From: Janthinobacterium sp. TB1-E2
GTDB taxonomy: Bacteria; Pseudomonadota; Gammaproteobacteria; Burkholderiales; Burkholderiaceae_D
Length of the DNA stretch: 64,000 nt
NCBI RefSeq assembly: GCF_036885605.1
Contig: NZ_CP142523.1
Location: forward strand, 744,001-808,000
Direction: 5' to 3'
Shown: one piece after another, positions 54,878-63,619 of the stretch
How positions within the stretch are numbered: the first letter of the stretch is position 1
How the letters are laid out: each line of letters opens with the position of its first letter
Made by a program: the position numbers and the translations under genes
Notes under the pieces: generated by a model
The model's input: only the letters and a program-made list of their open reading frames with translations
What the model was told of the DNA's origin: nothing
The model's database searches: none

Positions 54878-56232
54878 AGGCCTTCCTGGGCTCGATGACG
54901 GGCAGAGTCTTCGTGTTTTTGCTGATCGGCATCGTCGCTTCGGCCGCGCTGACGCAGTGGCTGGCCGTGGGCGAACGCCAGCGCGCCATCGAGCAATACC
55001 GCGATTACCACGCCGTCGAGCGGGCCGAGCAGCTGGTGATGGCGGCCGACGTGGTGCCGCTGGCCTCGCGCGCCGCCTACCTGAAGGTGGCCAACAAGGG
55101 CAGCGTGCGTCTGGAATTGCGTCCCGATGTCGAGCATGTACCGGGCAAGCCGACGGAATTTTCCACCGCCCTGCAAGCCAAACTGGGTGAAGGTTTCAAG
55201 GTCAGCGCGCTGGCCGAACGCCCGGCCGCCTGTATCGAACCGCGTAAATCACCGGGCATGTTTTCCGCCAAGCCATGGGGCGGCACCTGCGAAAACCTCG
55301 ACGTGCGCATGCAGGATGGCCACGTGCTGCGCCTGATGGTCTTGCCGCCGCGCCAGCAGCCGCCATTCAATGAACATAACGACTGGATGACCTTGCTGCC
55401 TTTCCTGATCAGCATTGCCATCCTCGCCTACCTGGTCACGCGCATGACCATGCGCCCGCTCAAGCAGCTGGCGCAGGCGGCGAAAGACCTGGGCAACGAC
55501 ATCAACCACCCGCCGCTGACCCTGTCGGGCGCCAGCGAAATCCGCCAGGCCAGCGCCGCCTTCAACGCCATGCAGGCGCGCATCCGCCAGCACATTTCCC
55601 AGCGTACACAGATGCTGGCCGCCATCACGCATGACTTGCAGACGCCGCTCACGCGTTTGCGCCTGCGTCTGGAAAAAGTGGCCGATACGGAATTGTATGA
55701 CCGCCTCGTGGGCGACCTGTCTGCCATGCAGAGCATGGTCAAGGAAGGGCTGGACCTGGCCCGCTCGATGGATAGCACGGAAGCGATGCAGGCGCTCGAT
55801 CTCGATTCCCTGTTGGACAGCGTCTGCTCCGACGCGGCCGATGCCGGCCAGAATGTCACCTTGGCCGGGCAAGCCAGTATGGCCTTGATGGCGCGCCCGA
55901 TCGCCATGCGGCGCTGCCTGGTGAACCTGATCGACAATGCCGTCAAATATGGCCAGTACGCGCAAGTCACCGTCGAGCGCATCCCCGGTGCCGCGCGCAT
56001 CCGCATCCGTGATGGCGGGCCGGGCATTGCGCCAGATCAGCTGGCCAAGGTGTTCGAACCGTTTTACCGTATCGAGACGTCGCGTTCGCGCGAGTCGGGC
56101 GGCACGGGCCTGGGCCTGACCATCGCGCGCAATATCGCCGAGCAGCACGGCGCCACGGTTTTGCTGTCCAATCACGTCGACGGTGGACTGGAAGTCACCC
56201 TCATCGTGCCAGAGTATTACGCAGGAAAGTGA
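54874..56232 (+). CDS. sensor histidine kinase of the RND efflux operon
   Basis: The product has 452 residues. The start is a GTG at 54874 overlapping the regulator stop. Helix 1 is RVFVFLLIGIVASAALTQWL. The periplasmic domain (~35-165) contains two cysteines (AACIEPR and GGTCENLDV). Helix 2 is LLPFLISIAILAYLVTRMTM, followed by HAMP, H-box AAITHDLQTPLTRLRLRLEK, N-box VNLIDNAVKYG and GGTGLGLTIARNIAEQHG. The HDLQTPLTRLR form is typical of OmpR-partner kinases. The signal is unknown; the divergent Spy-like protein suggests misfolded protein or metal stress. Confidence 0.9.
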   Translation: MKAFLGSMTGRVFVFLLIGIVASAALTQWLAVGERQRAIEQYRDYHAVERAEQLVMAADVVPLASRAAYLKVANKGSVRLELRPDVEHVPGKPTEFSTALQAKLGEGFKVSALAERPAACIEPRKSPGMFSAKPWGGTCENLDVRMQDGHVLRLMVLPPRQQPPFNEHNDWMTLLPFLISIAILAYLVTRMTMRPLKQLAQAAKDLGNDINHPPLTLSGASEIRQASAAFNAMQARIRQHISQRTQMLAAITHDLQTPLTRLRLRLEKVADTELYDRLVGDLSAMQSMVKEGLDLARSMDSTEAMQALDLDSLLDSVCSDAADAGQNVTLAGQASMALMARPIAMRRCLVNLIDNAVKYGQYAQVTVERIPGAARIRIRDGGPGIAPDQLAKVFEPFYRIETSRSRESGGTGLGLTIARNIAEQHGATVLLSNHVDGGLEVTLIVPEYYAGK

Positions 56233-56320
56233 GCATTTCCGTGCGACAATATTGTGCTTTATGCCTCCCTGGCAACTACATTCAACCTGCAGCCCTGCGC
56301 TGCGACAGCGTGACAGAACA

Positions 56321-57493
56321 ATGAAAAAGACTAGTCTGGCAATCCTCGTGGCTGCGGCCCTGTGTATCGGTGGCGGCATCTGGTATTTCACTCATCCGTC
56401 CGGCGCGGCGGCCGGTGGGCAGGATGGCAAAGGGGGCAAGGGCGGGCAGGCGCCGACGACGGTGAGCGTGGTCGCGCCCGTGCGGGAGGATGTGCCGATG
56501 GTGCTGCAAGCCAATGGCAGCGTGATGCCGATCAGCAGCGTCGACTTGCACCCGCAGACGACCAGCACGATTAGCAAGGTGCATATACGCGAAGGCCAGT
56601 TCGTCAAGCAGGGCGAGCTGATGTTTACGCTGGACGCGCGCAGCGAGCATGCGAATGTCGACAAGGCACAGGCGCAGGTCTTGCGCGACCGCGCCTCGGT
56701 ACAGGATTTCGAGCGCCAGCTCAAGCGCAACCAGGATTTGCTGAGCAAGAATTTCATCGCCCAGGGCGCCGTCGACACCCTGCAAAGCCAGCTCGACGCG
56801 GCACGCGCCTTGCTGGCCGCCGACCAGGCCGCCTTGCGCGCCGCCCAGGTCGATTCCAGCTACACCGTCCTGCGCGCACCGCAGGCGGGGCGGGTGGGCG
56901 CCATTAATGTCTACGCGGGCAGCCTGGTGCAGCCGACCACGTCGCTGACCAGCATCACCCAGCTCGACCCGATCGATGTGGCCTTCACCTTGCCGGAAAG
57001 CAGCTTGTCCGGCTTGCTGGCGGCGCAAAAGGCGGGCGAGGTGCCTGTCACGGCGCTGTTGTCGGACGCGGGCGGCAAGCAGCTCGACGGCAAGCTGAAC
57101 TTTATCGACAATGCCGTCGATCCCGCCACGGGCGTGATCAAGATCAAGGCCCGCTTCAATAATGGCGGCACCGACTTGTGGCCAGGCCAGTACGTGAATA
57201 CGCAGCTGACCGTGCGCACCCTCAAGGATGCGCTGGTGATCCCGCAAAACGCCATCATCACGAGTACCGCCGGTACGTTTGTGTACTCGATGGAAGCGGA
57301 CAGCACGGCCAAGATGCGCAAGGTTGCCCGCGTGTACGCATTCGGACCGAACACCGTCGTCACCGGCCTGTCCGGCGATGAAAAAGTCATCGTCGATGGC
57401 AAGCAGAATTTGCGTCCGGGTAGCAAGGTGCGCCTGGCGGAAAAACACAAGGCTGCCGATGGCGCCGCCGCAGCGCAGGGCAAGCCAGCATGA
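56321..57493 (+). CDS. RND efflux periplasmic adaptor (MdtA/AcrA-like)
   Basis: The product has 390 residues. N-terminal anchor: SLAILVAAALCIGGGIWYFT. A Gly-rich linker is followed by lipoyl and hairpin domains (VHIREGQFVKQGELMFTLDA, FIAQGAVDTLQSQLDAARAL, SSYTVLRAPQAGRVG) and the beta-barrel domain (LDPIDVAFTLPESSLSGLL, DPATGVIKIKARFNNGGTDL). This matches the MdtA branch. ATG 56321 has only a weak Shine-Dalgarno. It overlaps the pump gene by 4 bases (ATGA). Confidence 0.92.
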   Translation: MKKTSLAILVAAALCIGGGIWYFTHPSGAAAGGQDGKGGKGGQAPTTVSVVAPVREDVPMVLQANGSVMPISSVDLHPQTTSTISKVHIREGQFVKQGELMFTLDARSEHANVDKAQAQVLRDRASVQDFERQLKRNQDLLSKNFIAQGAVDTLQSQLDAARALLAADQAALRAAQVDSSYTVLRAPQAGRVGAINVYAGSLVQPTTSLTSITQLDPIDVAFTLPESSLSGLLAAQKAGEVPVTALLSDAGGKQLDGKLNFIDNAVDPATGVIKIKARFNNGGTDLWPGQYVNTQLTVRTLKDALVIPQNAIITSTAGTFVYSMEADSTAKMRKVARVYAFGPNTVVTGLSGDEKVIVDGKQNLRPGSKVRLAEKHKAADGAAAAQGKPA

Positions 57494-60400
57494 ACCTGTC
57501 CGAACTGAGCATCCGCCGCCCCGTCATGGTGGTGCTGCTGTCCCTCTCCATCATCCTGGCCGGCGTGCTGGCCTACCTGCAAATTCCCGTGGCGGCTTTG
57601 CCGAGCTACAACACGCCCGTCATCAACGTGAGTGCCGACCTGGCCGGTGCCAGCCCGGAAACCATGGCTTCGTCGGTGGCTTTGCCGCTGGAAAAACAAT
57701 TTTCCACCATTTCCGGCCTCAGCCTGATCACATCCACGAGTACCCTGGGCAATACCTCGCTGACCCTGGAGTTTGACGCCAGCATCAATGTCAACGAGGC
57801 GGCCGTCGACGTGCAGGCGGCCCTGCTGCGCGCGCAGCGCCAGTTGCCGACGGAAATGACGGACTTGCCGTCCTACCGCAAGGTCAATCCGGCCGATGCG
57901 CCGGTGCTGTTCATCCAGATGACGTCGCCTTCGTTGAACTTGTCGGACCTCAACGATTATGCGGAAAACCTGATCGCGCCGAGCCTGTCGACCCTGCCCG
58001 GCGTCGCCCAGGTCATCGTCAATGGCCAGAAGCGCTTTGCCGTGCGTGTGCGCGCCCGTGCCGACCTGATGAATGCACGCAACCTGACGATGGACGAGCT
58101 GGCCATTGCCTTGCGCACCTCGAACACGAATTCCCCGCTGGGCATCCTTGACGGCCCCAGCCAGACCCTGACCATCCAGGGCAATCCGCAAATGATGAAA
58201 GCGGCCGATTTTGCCGAACTGATCGTCGCCAGCCGCAATGGCCAGCCCGTGCGCCTGAAAGACGTGGCCGAGGTGGAAGACAGCTTTCAATCGATCAAGG
58301 CCGTCGGCAGTTTCAATGGCGAGCGCTCGATCAGCCTGATGGTGCAGCGCCAACCGGACGCCAACACCGTGCAAGTGGTCGATGGCGTGCGCCGATTGCT
58401 GCCGGGCTTCAAGGAGCAATTGCCGCAGTCGATACAGATCAGCCTGGTCAACGACCGCTCGCTGTCGATCCGCGAAGCCATCCACGACGTGAATCTGACC
58501 CTGGCCCTGACGGTGGTGCTGGTGGTGCTGGTGATCTTTTTGTTCCTGCACCGCGCGGCCGCCACCTTCATTCCGGCCGTCACCATGCCGATCTCGCTGC
58601 TCGGCGCGCTGGCCCTGCTGTACTGGCTCGGCTACAGCCTCGACAACGTATCCCTGCTGGGCATCACCCTGGCCGTCGGCCTCGTCGTCGACGATGCCAT
58701 CGTGGTGCTGGAAAACATCGTGCGCCATATCGAGATGGGCAAGAAACCGATACGCGCGGCCCTCGAAGGGGCGAAGGAGATGGGCTTTACCATCATTTCG
58801 ATTTCCGTCTCGCTGGTGGCCGTGTTCATCCCCATCTTCTTCATGCCGGGCGTGATCGGCTTGCTGTTCCATGAGTTCGCCGTCGTCGTCTCGCTGGCCG
58901 TGCTGGTGTCCGCCATTGTGTCGCTGACCCTGGTGCCGATGCTGGCCAGCCGCTTCCTGCCTGCCGACTCGCGCGAGCATAATGACAGCGACCCGAGCCA
59001 TGGCGAGAAAACCTTTATCGGCCGCCATTTCGAAGCGGGTTTCACGGCATTGCGCAACGGCTATGTGCATCTGCTCGACAAGGCCCTGGCGCACCGCAAC
59101 GTGGTGCTGTTCGTTGCCGTGTGCACCTTTGCGCTGACGGTGCTGCTGTACGCGACCATTCCGAAAGGATTCTTCCCCGAGGAAGACCTGGGCCAGATCC
59201 AGGTAAATACGGAAGCGTCGGAAGACATCTCCTCTGCGGCGCTGCAGGATTTGCAAGCGCGCGTGGCGGCCGTGCTCAAGGCGGACCCGAGCGTGCAGGA
59301 CGTGACGTCGTTCGTCGGCGGCGGCAACACGGGCCGCATGTTCATGGTCTTGAAGCCGCGCAGCGAGCGGCCGAAAATGCCCGTGGTGCTGGAAAACCTG
59401 CGCCGCGCGGCGGGCACCGTGCCCGGCATGGCCGTGTATTTCCGGCCCGTGCAAAACTTGCAGCTGGGCGGGCGCCAGAGCAAGAGCCGCTACCAGTACA
59501 CTTTGCAAAGTGTCAGTCCCGACGCCCTGAATGACTGGGCGGAAAAGTTTATTGCCGGCATGCGTACGGATCCCGCCTTCCGCGACGTCACCAGCGATTC
59601 GCAGATCAAGGGCTTGCAGGCATCGCTTCGAATCGACCGCGACAAGGCCAACCTGCTGGGCGTGCAAATGTCCGATATCCGCACGGCCCTGTACAGCGCC
59701 TTTGGCGAGCGGCAAGTGTCGACCATCTATTCATCGGCCGCCAGCTATTACGTGATCCTGGAGGCGGCCACGGCCGACCGCCAGTATGACGATGCGCTCA
59801 CGCGCGTGTCCGTACGCAGCAAGACGGGCGAACTGGTGAAACTGTCGAGTATTGCCTATGTGGAACGCACGATCGGGCCCACGTCCGTCAACCACCAGGG
59901 GCAGTTGCAGGCCGTCACCATCGCCTTCAACCTGGCGCCGGACGTGCCGCTGGGCATCGCCACGGGCAAGATCGATGCGATGGCCAAGGACATGAGCTTG
60001 CCGGCCTCCATCATCACGCGCTATGGCGGCGACGCGGCCGTGTTCCAGAGCTCGCAGGCTAGTCAGATCATCCTCATCATTGCCGCGCTGGTCGTGATCT
60101 ATGTGCTGCTCGGCGTGCTGTATGAAAGCTATATCCACCCGCTGACCATCCTGGCCGGCTTGCCATCGGCGGCCGTGGGCGCGCTGCTGACCCTGCGCCT
60201 GTTCGGCATGGACCTGACCATGATCGCCATCATCGGTATCCTGATGCTGATCGGTATCGTCAAGAAAAACGCCATCATGATGATCGACTTCGCCCTGCAT
60301 GCGCAGCGCAACGAAGGCATGAGCCCACCTGAGGCCATCCGCCAGGCGTGCATTTTGCGTTTCCGTCCCATCATGATGACGACGGCGGCAGCCCTGATGG

Positions 60401-60600
60401 GCGCCTTGCCGATCGCCCTGGGCCTGGGCGCCGGCGCCGAGCTGCGCCAGCCGCTGGGCCTGGCCGTGGTCGGCGGATTGCTGTTCTCGCAAGTGATTAC
60501 CCTGTTCATCACTCCCGTCATCTATTTGTTCCTGGACAAGTACAGCGGCACGGGGCCGATGACGGACGAGCAACTGGTGGCGCTCGACAACAAGGCTTGA
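57490..60600 (+). CDS. RND-family multidrug efflux permease (MdtB/MdtC/AcrB-like)
   Basis: The product has 1036 residues, full length for HAE1-type pumps. It has twelve membrane helices and two large periplasmic loops. Family motifs include RRPVMVVLLSLSIILAGVLA, proton-relay VGLVVDDAIVVLENIVRH (helix 4 Asp pair), LAGLPSAAVGALLTL and GIVKKNAIMMIDFALHAQR (helix 10 Lys). The sequence GASPETMASSVALPLEKQFS is typical of the MdtB/MdtC branch. Only one pump gene is present, so it is probably a homotrimer. No outer-membrane factor is encoded; a TolC homologue elsewhere is needed. The substrate is unknown. Confidence 0.93.
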   Translation: MNLSELSIRRPVMVVLLSLSIILAGVLAYLQIPVAALPSYNTPVINVSADLAGASPETMASSVALPLEKQFSTISGLSLITSTSTLGNTSLTLEFDASINVNEAAVDVQAALLRAQRQLPTEMTDLPSYRKVNPADAPVLFIQMTSPSLNLSDLNDYAENLIAPSLSTLPGVAQVIVNGQKRFAVRVRARADLMNARNLTMDELAIALRTSNTNSPLGILDGPSQTLTIQGNPQMMKAADFAELIVASRNGQPVRLKDVAEVEDSFQSIKAVGSFNGERSISLMVQRQPDANTVQVVDGVRRLLPGFKEQLPQSIQISLVNDRSLSIREAIHDVNLTLALTVVLVVLVIFLFLHRAAATFIPAVTMPISLLGALALLYWLGYSLDNVSLLGITLAVGLVVDDAIVVLENIVRHIEMGKKPIRAALEGAKEMGFTIISISVSLVAVFIPIFFMPGVIGLLFHEFAVVVSLAVLVSAIVSLTLVPMLASRFLPADSREHNDSDPSHGEKTFIGRHFEAGFTALRNGYVHLLDKALAHRNVVLFVAVCTFALTVLLYATIPKGFFPEEDLGQIQVNTEASEDISSAALQDLQARVAAVLKADPSVQDVTSFVGGGNTGRMFMVLKPRSERPKMPVVLENLRRAAGTVPGMAVYFRPVQNLQLGGRQSKSRYQYTLQSVSPDALNDWAEKFIAGMRTDPAFRDVTSDSQIKGLQASLRIDRDKANLLGVQMSDIRTALYSAFGERQVSTIYSSAASYYVILEAATADRQYDDALTRVSVRSKTGELVKLSSIAYVERTIGPTSVNHQGQLQAVTIAFNLAPDVPLGIATGKIDAMAKDMSLPASIITRYGGDAAVFQSSQASQIILIIAALVVIYVLLGVLYESYIHPLTILAGLPSAAVGALLTLRLFGMDLTMIAIIGILMLIGIVKKNAIMMIDFALHAQRNEGMSPPEAIRQACILRFRPIMMTTAAALMGALPIALGLGAGAELRQPLGLAVVGGLLFSQVITLFITPVIYLFLDKYSGTGPMTDEQLVALDNKA

Positions 60601-60626
60601 GTACGTGAGCACTTGCGTGACCCGTG

Positions 60627-60665
60627 ACCGGCGTCCCCTTCCTGCGTGAATGGGGCGCCGGTTTT
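60627..60665 (+). terminator. terminator after the RND pump
   Basis: ACCGGCG-T-CCCC pairs with GGGG-CGCCGGT across a 13-base loop with one bulge, followed by a short TTT run. Confidence 0.7.
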
Positions 60666-60801
60666 GTATGGGCAGTGATACATACGGTAACAACCGTCAA
60701 GGGAGGGCTCGGGTACTCTGGTCAGCGCTGCAAGGAATGTCGCTATCCTGTACGCTTCGGGTTGGAAAGGCCGAGGAAGTGTTCCCAAAAGCAAGGGACT
60801 C

Positions 60802-60817
60802 TGGCACTATGGCTGCC
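60802..60817 (+). promoter_or_regulatory. possible sigma-54 promoter upstream of the zinc-ribbon membrane protein
   Basis: TGGCACT-ATGG-CTGCC has a perfect TGGCAC and the GG/GC pair at exactly 10-base separation, but the -12 half ends in C instead of A/T. It lies 43 bases before the predicted TTG start. No sigma-54 activator is adjacent on this side. Confidence 0.35.
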
Positions 60818-60859
60818 CTGTAATGTTATTTCTTCGCTACACAGAAAGCACGATTCATT

Positions 60860-61756
60860 TTGCATGACACGACCCATTTGTTGGCTGCCGATTCCGATGT
60901 TTGCCCCACCTGCGGGCAAGTGATCCAGCCACCACCGGCCTACGGGTCCAGGACCAGCACGACGCGCAAGGTGGCGCTCGGCGTGTCCGTCTTGCTGCAC
61001 GTGCTGCTGGCGGCGTATGTCCTGTTGCGCAGCGACACGATCGAAAAGATTCCGCCGCCGAAGAAGGAAAGCGCGATGGTCTACATCGCGCCGCTGAAAG
61101 ACAAGCCGCAACCGAAGCCCACACCGAAACCGAAGGACACGAAAGTGGCCAAGGTGAAACCGCCGCCGGCCCCGAGCAAGCGCGTGGTGACAAAAGACGT
61201 GCCGCGCGACAAGCCGAAACTGGAAACCTACACGCCGCCGCTGGTGTCGAAAGTGCCGTTGCCGCCGCCGCCGGCTGAAGACATGAGCTCGATGATCGAG
61301 CAGCGCCGCAAGCAGCGCGAGGCGCAAAACCCCACGCCGCCGGCCGAGGAAAGCGAAAACGACCGCGCCATGCGCGTGGCCAAGGCGAATATCGCCGGTG
61401 CCCAGGGACGCAATTCCGGCAGCGACCGCGAGGATTCGGGCGGCGTGTTTTCCATCGTCAACCAGACCTCGTTCAGCGCGGAAGTCAAGTTCAAGGGCTG
61501 GAATGGCAACTTCAAGCGCAATTGGCTGAAGCAGGAAAAAGTCGAACTGGGCAATGAACCCGATATCGAATCGGCCATCATCAAGAAGATGATTCAGCTG
61601 ATCCGTGCCGAAAAACCTGGTGATTTCGTGTGGGAATCGCGGCGCCTGGGGCGTAACGTCAACCTCAGCGCCAGGGTGGAAGACACGGCCGAGCTGACGG
61701 CGTTCCTGCGCCAGGAATTCTTTTCCGAGAAGCGCTCTGGGCCGGGACGGCGCTAG
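60860..61756 (+). CDS. unrecognised membrane protein with zinc-ribbon-like N-terminus and proline-rich periplasmic stalk
   Basis: The product has about 298 residues. A cytoplasmic N-terminal CPTCG half-ribbon is followed by one helix (KVALGVSVLLHVLLAAYVLL) and a TonB-like Pro/Lys stalk (APLKDKPQPKPTPKPKDTKV, AKVKPPPAPSKR). A conserved-looking C-terminal domain of about 90 residues follows (FSIVNQTSFSAEVKFKGWNG, DIESAIIKKMIQLIRAEKPG). The start is a TTG at 60860; an ATG four bases on is out of frame and no in-frame ATG precedes the helix. Orientation and stalk suggest a spanning role, but the C-terminal domain is not a recognisable TonB domain. Function unknown. Confidence 0.68.
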   Translation: MHDTTHLLAADSDVCPTCGQVIQPPPAYGSRTSTTRKVALGVSVLLHVLLAAYVLLRSDTIEKIPPPKKESAMVYIAPLKDKPQPKPTPKPKDTKVAKVKPPPAPSKRVVTKDVPRDKPKLETYTPPLVSKVPLPPPPAEDMSSMIEQRRKQREAQNPTPPAEESENDRAMRVAKANIAGAQGRNSGSDREDSGGVFSIVNQTSFSAEVKFKGWNGNFKRNWLKQEKVELGNEPDIESAIIKKMIQLIRAEKPGDFVWESRRLGRNVNLSARVEDTAELTAFLRQEFFSEKRSGPGRR

Positions 61757-61777
61757 GCGCCAGGACGCGCTGCAATA

Positions 61778-61814
61778 AAAAAAGGCTGCGTCGTGTGAAC
61801 GGGCAGCCTTTTTT
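61778..61814. terminator. bidirectional terminator between the stalk protein and engB
   Basis: AAAAAAGGCTGC/GCAGCCTTTTTT has 12-base arms with a 13-base loop and T tracts in both directions, serving the converging genes. Confidence 0.92.
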
Positions 61815-61832
61815 ACGCAGCGTTGATCTCGA

Positions 61833-62576
61833 TCAAGCCGGTTTGTCGGTTCCCGCTTCCGGCTCGACGTCGTCTTCCATCTCGATCAGTTCGACCATCT
61901 GGGCCGCGCCGTCTTCGCTGATGCCGGCCAGTTCCATGATCTTGTCATTGGCTTCGTCGATGCCGACTCTTTTCAGAGCCGAGAACAGTTGCACAGTGAA
62001 CGGGAAGCCAACGCCGTCTTCATCCACGTAGCTGTCGAGCTTGGCTTTCGCCTGGCGCAAGGCATTCACGGATTCGTTGCGGTTCAGCTTATCGACTTTC
62101 GTCAGGATGCAGTGGATCGGTTTGCCCGTCGGGGCGAACCATTCCAGCATCTGGATGTCCAGGTCGGTGAACGGGCGGCGCGAATCCATGATCAGGATCA
62201 AGCCGGCCAATTGTTCGCGGCGCTGCACGTAGTCGCCCAGCAGGCGCTGCCAGTGCAATTTGGCCGAGCCCGATACTTCCGCATAGCCGTAGCCCGGCAA
62301 GTCGACCAACAGGCATTCGATCTCTTCGACGATGGTGGCATCCTTGCGGTGCTGCGCCACATGGGCGCCGCCGATGGAGAAGTAGTTGATGTGCTGGGTA
62401 CGGCCAGGTGTCTTGGAGGCGAACGCCAAGCCTTTCTGATTACACAAGATGTTGATGGCGGTCGATTTACCGGCATTGGAGCGGCCGGCAAAGGCGATTT
62501 CCGGCACCGTGGTATCGGGCAGGTCACGCAATTGGTTGACGGTCGTAAAGAAGCGGGCTTGCCAGAGTTTTGACAT
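61833..62576 (-). CDS. engB: ribosome biogenesis GTPase EngB/YsxC/YihA
   Basis: The product has 247 residues. G-motifs: G1 [19 protein letters not shown]2/switch [17 protein letters not shown]3 [14 protein letters not shown]4 [14 protein letters not shown]5 FSALKRVG. EngB helps late assembly of the 50S subunit and is usually essential. It is about 35 residues longer than E. coli YihA because of an acidic C-terminal tail ([20 protein letters not shown]). Divergent from cytochrome c4, which is a common arrangement in betaproteobacteria. Confidence 0.95.
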   Translation of the reverse strand: MSKLWQARFFTTVNQLRDLPDTTVPEIAFAGRSNAGKSTAINILCNQKGLAFASKTPGRTQHINYFSIGGAHVAQHRKDATIVEEIECLLVDLPGYGYAEVSGSAKLHWQRLLGDYVQRREQLAGLILIMDSRRPFTDLDIQMLEWFAPTGKPIHCILTKVDKLNRNESVNALRQAKAKLDSYVDEDGVGFPFTVQLFSALKRVGIDEANDKIMELAGISEDGAAQMVELIEMEDDVEPEAGTDKPA

Positions 62577-62762
62577 GGGAGTAGTAAAGCAACAAAAGGG
62601 AGCGATAAGGGAGCGATAACGCCAAGAAGCTATTGTACAATAAGGGGTTGTTTATTGTTGCCGGCGTAGCAGCGATGCGGCTTGCGGCCCTGAAAATAAA
62701 GCAAAAATCCACAGGGCGCGGCAATGTCCACCACTAATTTCTCACTGTCTCAGGGTGCCTGA

Positions 62763-63434
62763 ATGAATCGTGCGTTTTCACCGTTGTTCAAATCCATGCT
62801 GCTCGCTTTGCTGGCTGTATCGGCAACTGCCTCTGCGGTCGAAGCACCGAAACCGGCCGTCAAGGCTGACGCTGCCAAGGGCGCTACCCTGTACGCCGAT
62901 GGCGATGCGGCGCGCGGTCTGCCTGCCTGCGTCTCCTGCCATGGCGCGGCCGGCAATTCGACCATCACGGTCAATCCGAAGCTGGCCGGTCAGCACGAAA
63001 GCTATATCTACAAGCAATTGGTCGACTTCACGACGCCGCAGCGCAACCAGCCCGTCATGACGACGTACGCGAAGATGCTCAGCGACGCCGACAAGAAGAA
63101 TATCGCTGCCTACCTGGGCACGCAGCTGTCCAAGCCGGGTGCCGCGAAAAACAAGGATACGATCGACCTGGGCAAGAAAATCTACCGTGGTGGCATTGCT
63201 TCCAAGCAAGTTGCAGCCTGCGCCAGCTGTCATGGCGCGATGGGCAATGGCATTCCCGTCCAGTATCCGCGCATCGCCGGCCAGCATCAGGATTACACGG
63301 TGGCCCAGTTGACGATGTTCCGCAGCACCAAGGCCGATGCCCGCAAGAACAGCGCGGAAATGCACACCATCGCCGCCCGCATGTCGGATGACGAGATCGC
63401 CGCCGTGGCCGATTATATCGCCGGCCTGAAGTAA
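62763..63434 (+). CDS. diheme cytochrome c4
   Basis: The product has 223 residues. The signal peptide is SMLLALLAVSATASA. Two homologous cytochrome c domains each have a CxxCH heme site: PACVSCHGAAGNSTITVNP at about residue 58 and AACASCHGAMGNGIPVQYP at about residue 155. Axial methionines are likely in MTTYAKML and MHTIAARM. Cytochrome c4 carries electrons to terminal oxidases on the periplasmic side. It is followed by a terminator and then by resB, whose product matures c-type cytochromes. Confidence 0.93.
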   Translation: MNRAFSPLFKSMLLALLAVSATASAVEAPKPAVKADAAKGATLYADGDAARGLPACVSCHGAAGNSTITVNPKLAGQHESYIYKQLVDFTTPQRNQPVMTTYAKMLSDADKKNIAAYLGTQLSKPGAAKNKDTIDLGKKIYRGGIASKQVAACASCHGAMGNGIPVQYPRIAGQHQDYTVAQLTMFRSTKADARKNSAEMHTIAARMSDDEIAAVADYIAGLK

Positions 63435-63481
63435 GTTTTCATAGTGGCAAGAGATTGCCAGGCGCAGCAGCGCGCGTGAAC

Positions 63482-63513
63482 AAGGGCGGCCGTCTCAACG
63501 GGCTGCCCTTTTT
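63482..63513 (+). terminator. terminator after cytochrome c4
   Basis: AAGGGC...GCCCTT with an inner GGC/GCT-type imperfect pairing and a five-base T tract. It partly separates cytochrome c4 from resB. Confidence 0.7.
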
Positions 63514-63619
63514 CATGGCAGGGGCCAAACAGGAGTATGCTGCCGCCTTGCGCGGAGAAACACTCTGCTCCATGCCTACATTTTCTTGAAGATTGCATAT
63601 CCCGTATGAGTATCCACGT

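Noticed and set aside
56911..59715. A 934-codon open frame antisense to the RND adaptor and pump
   Set aside because: Composition (His/Gln/Arg-rich, low-complexity) is typical of a GC-rich shadow frame, and it spans two real genes.
60842..60923. ATG at 60864 as the start of the zinc-ribbon membrane protein
   Set aside because: It is out of frame with the CPTCG and membrane helix and its own frame closes after about 20 codons; the TTG at 60860 is in frame.
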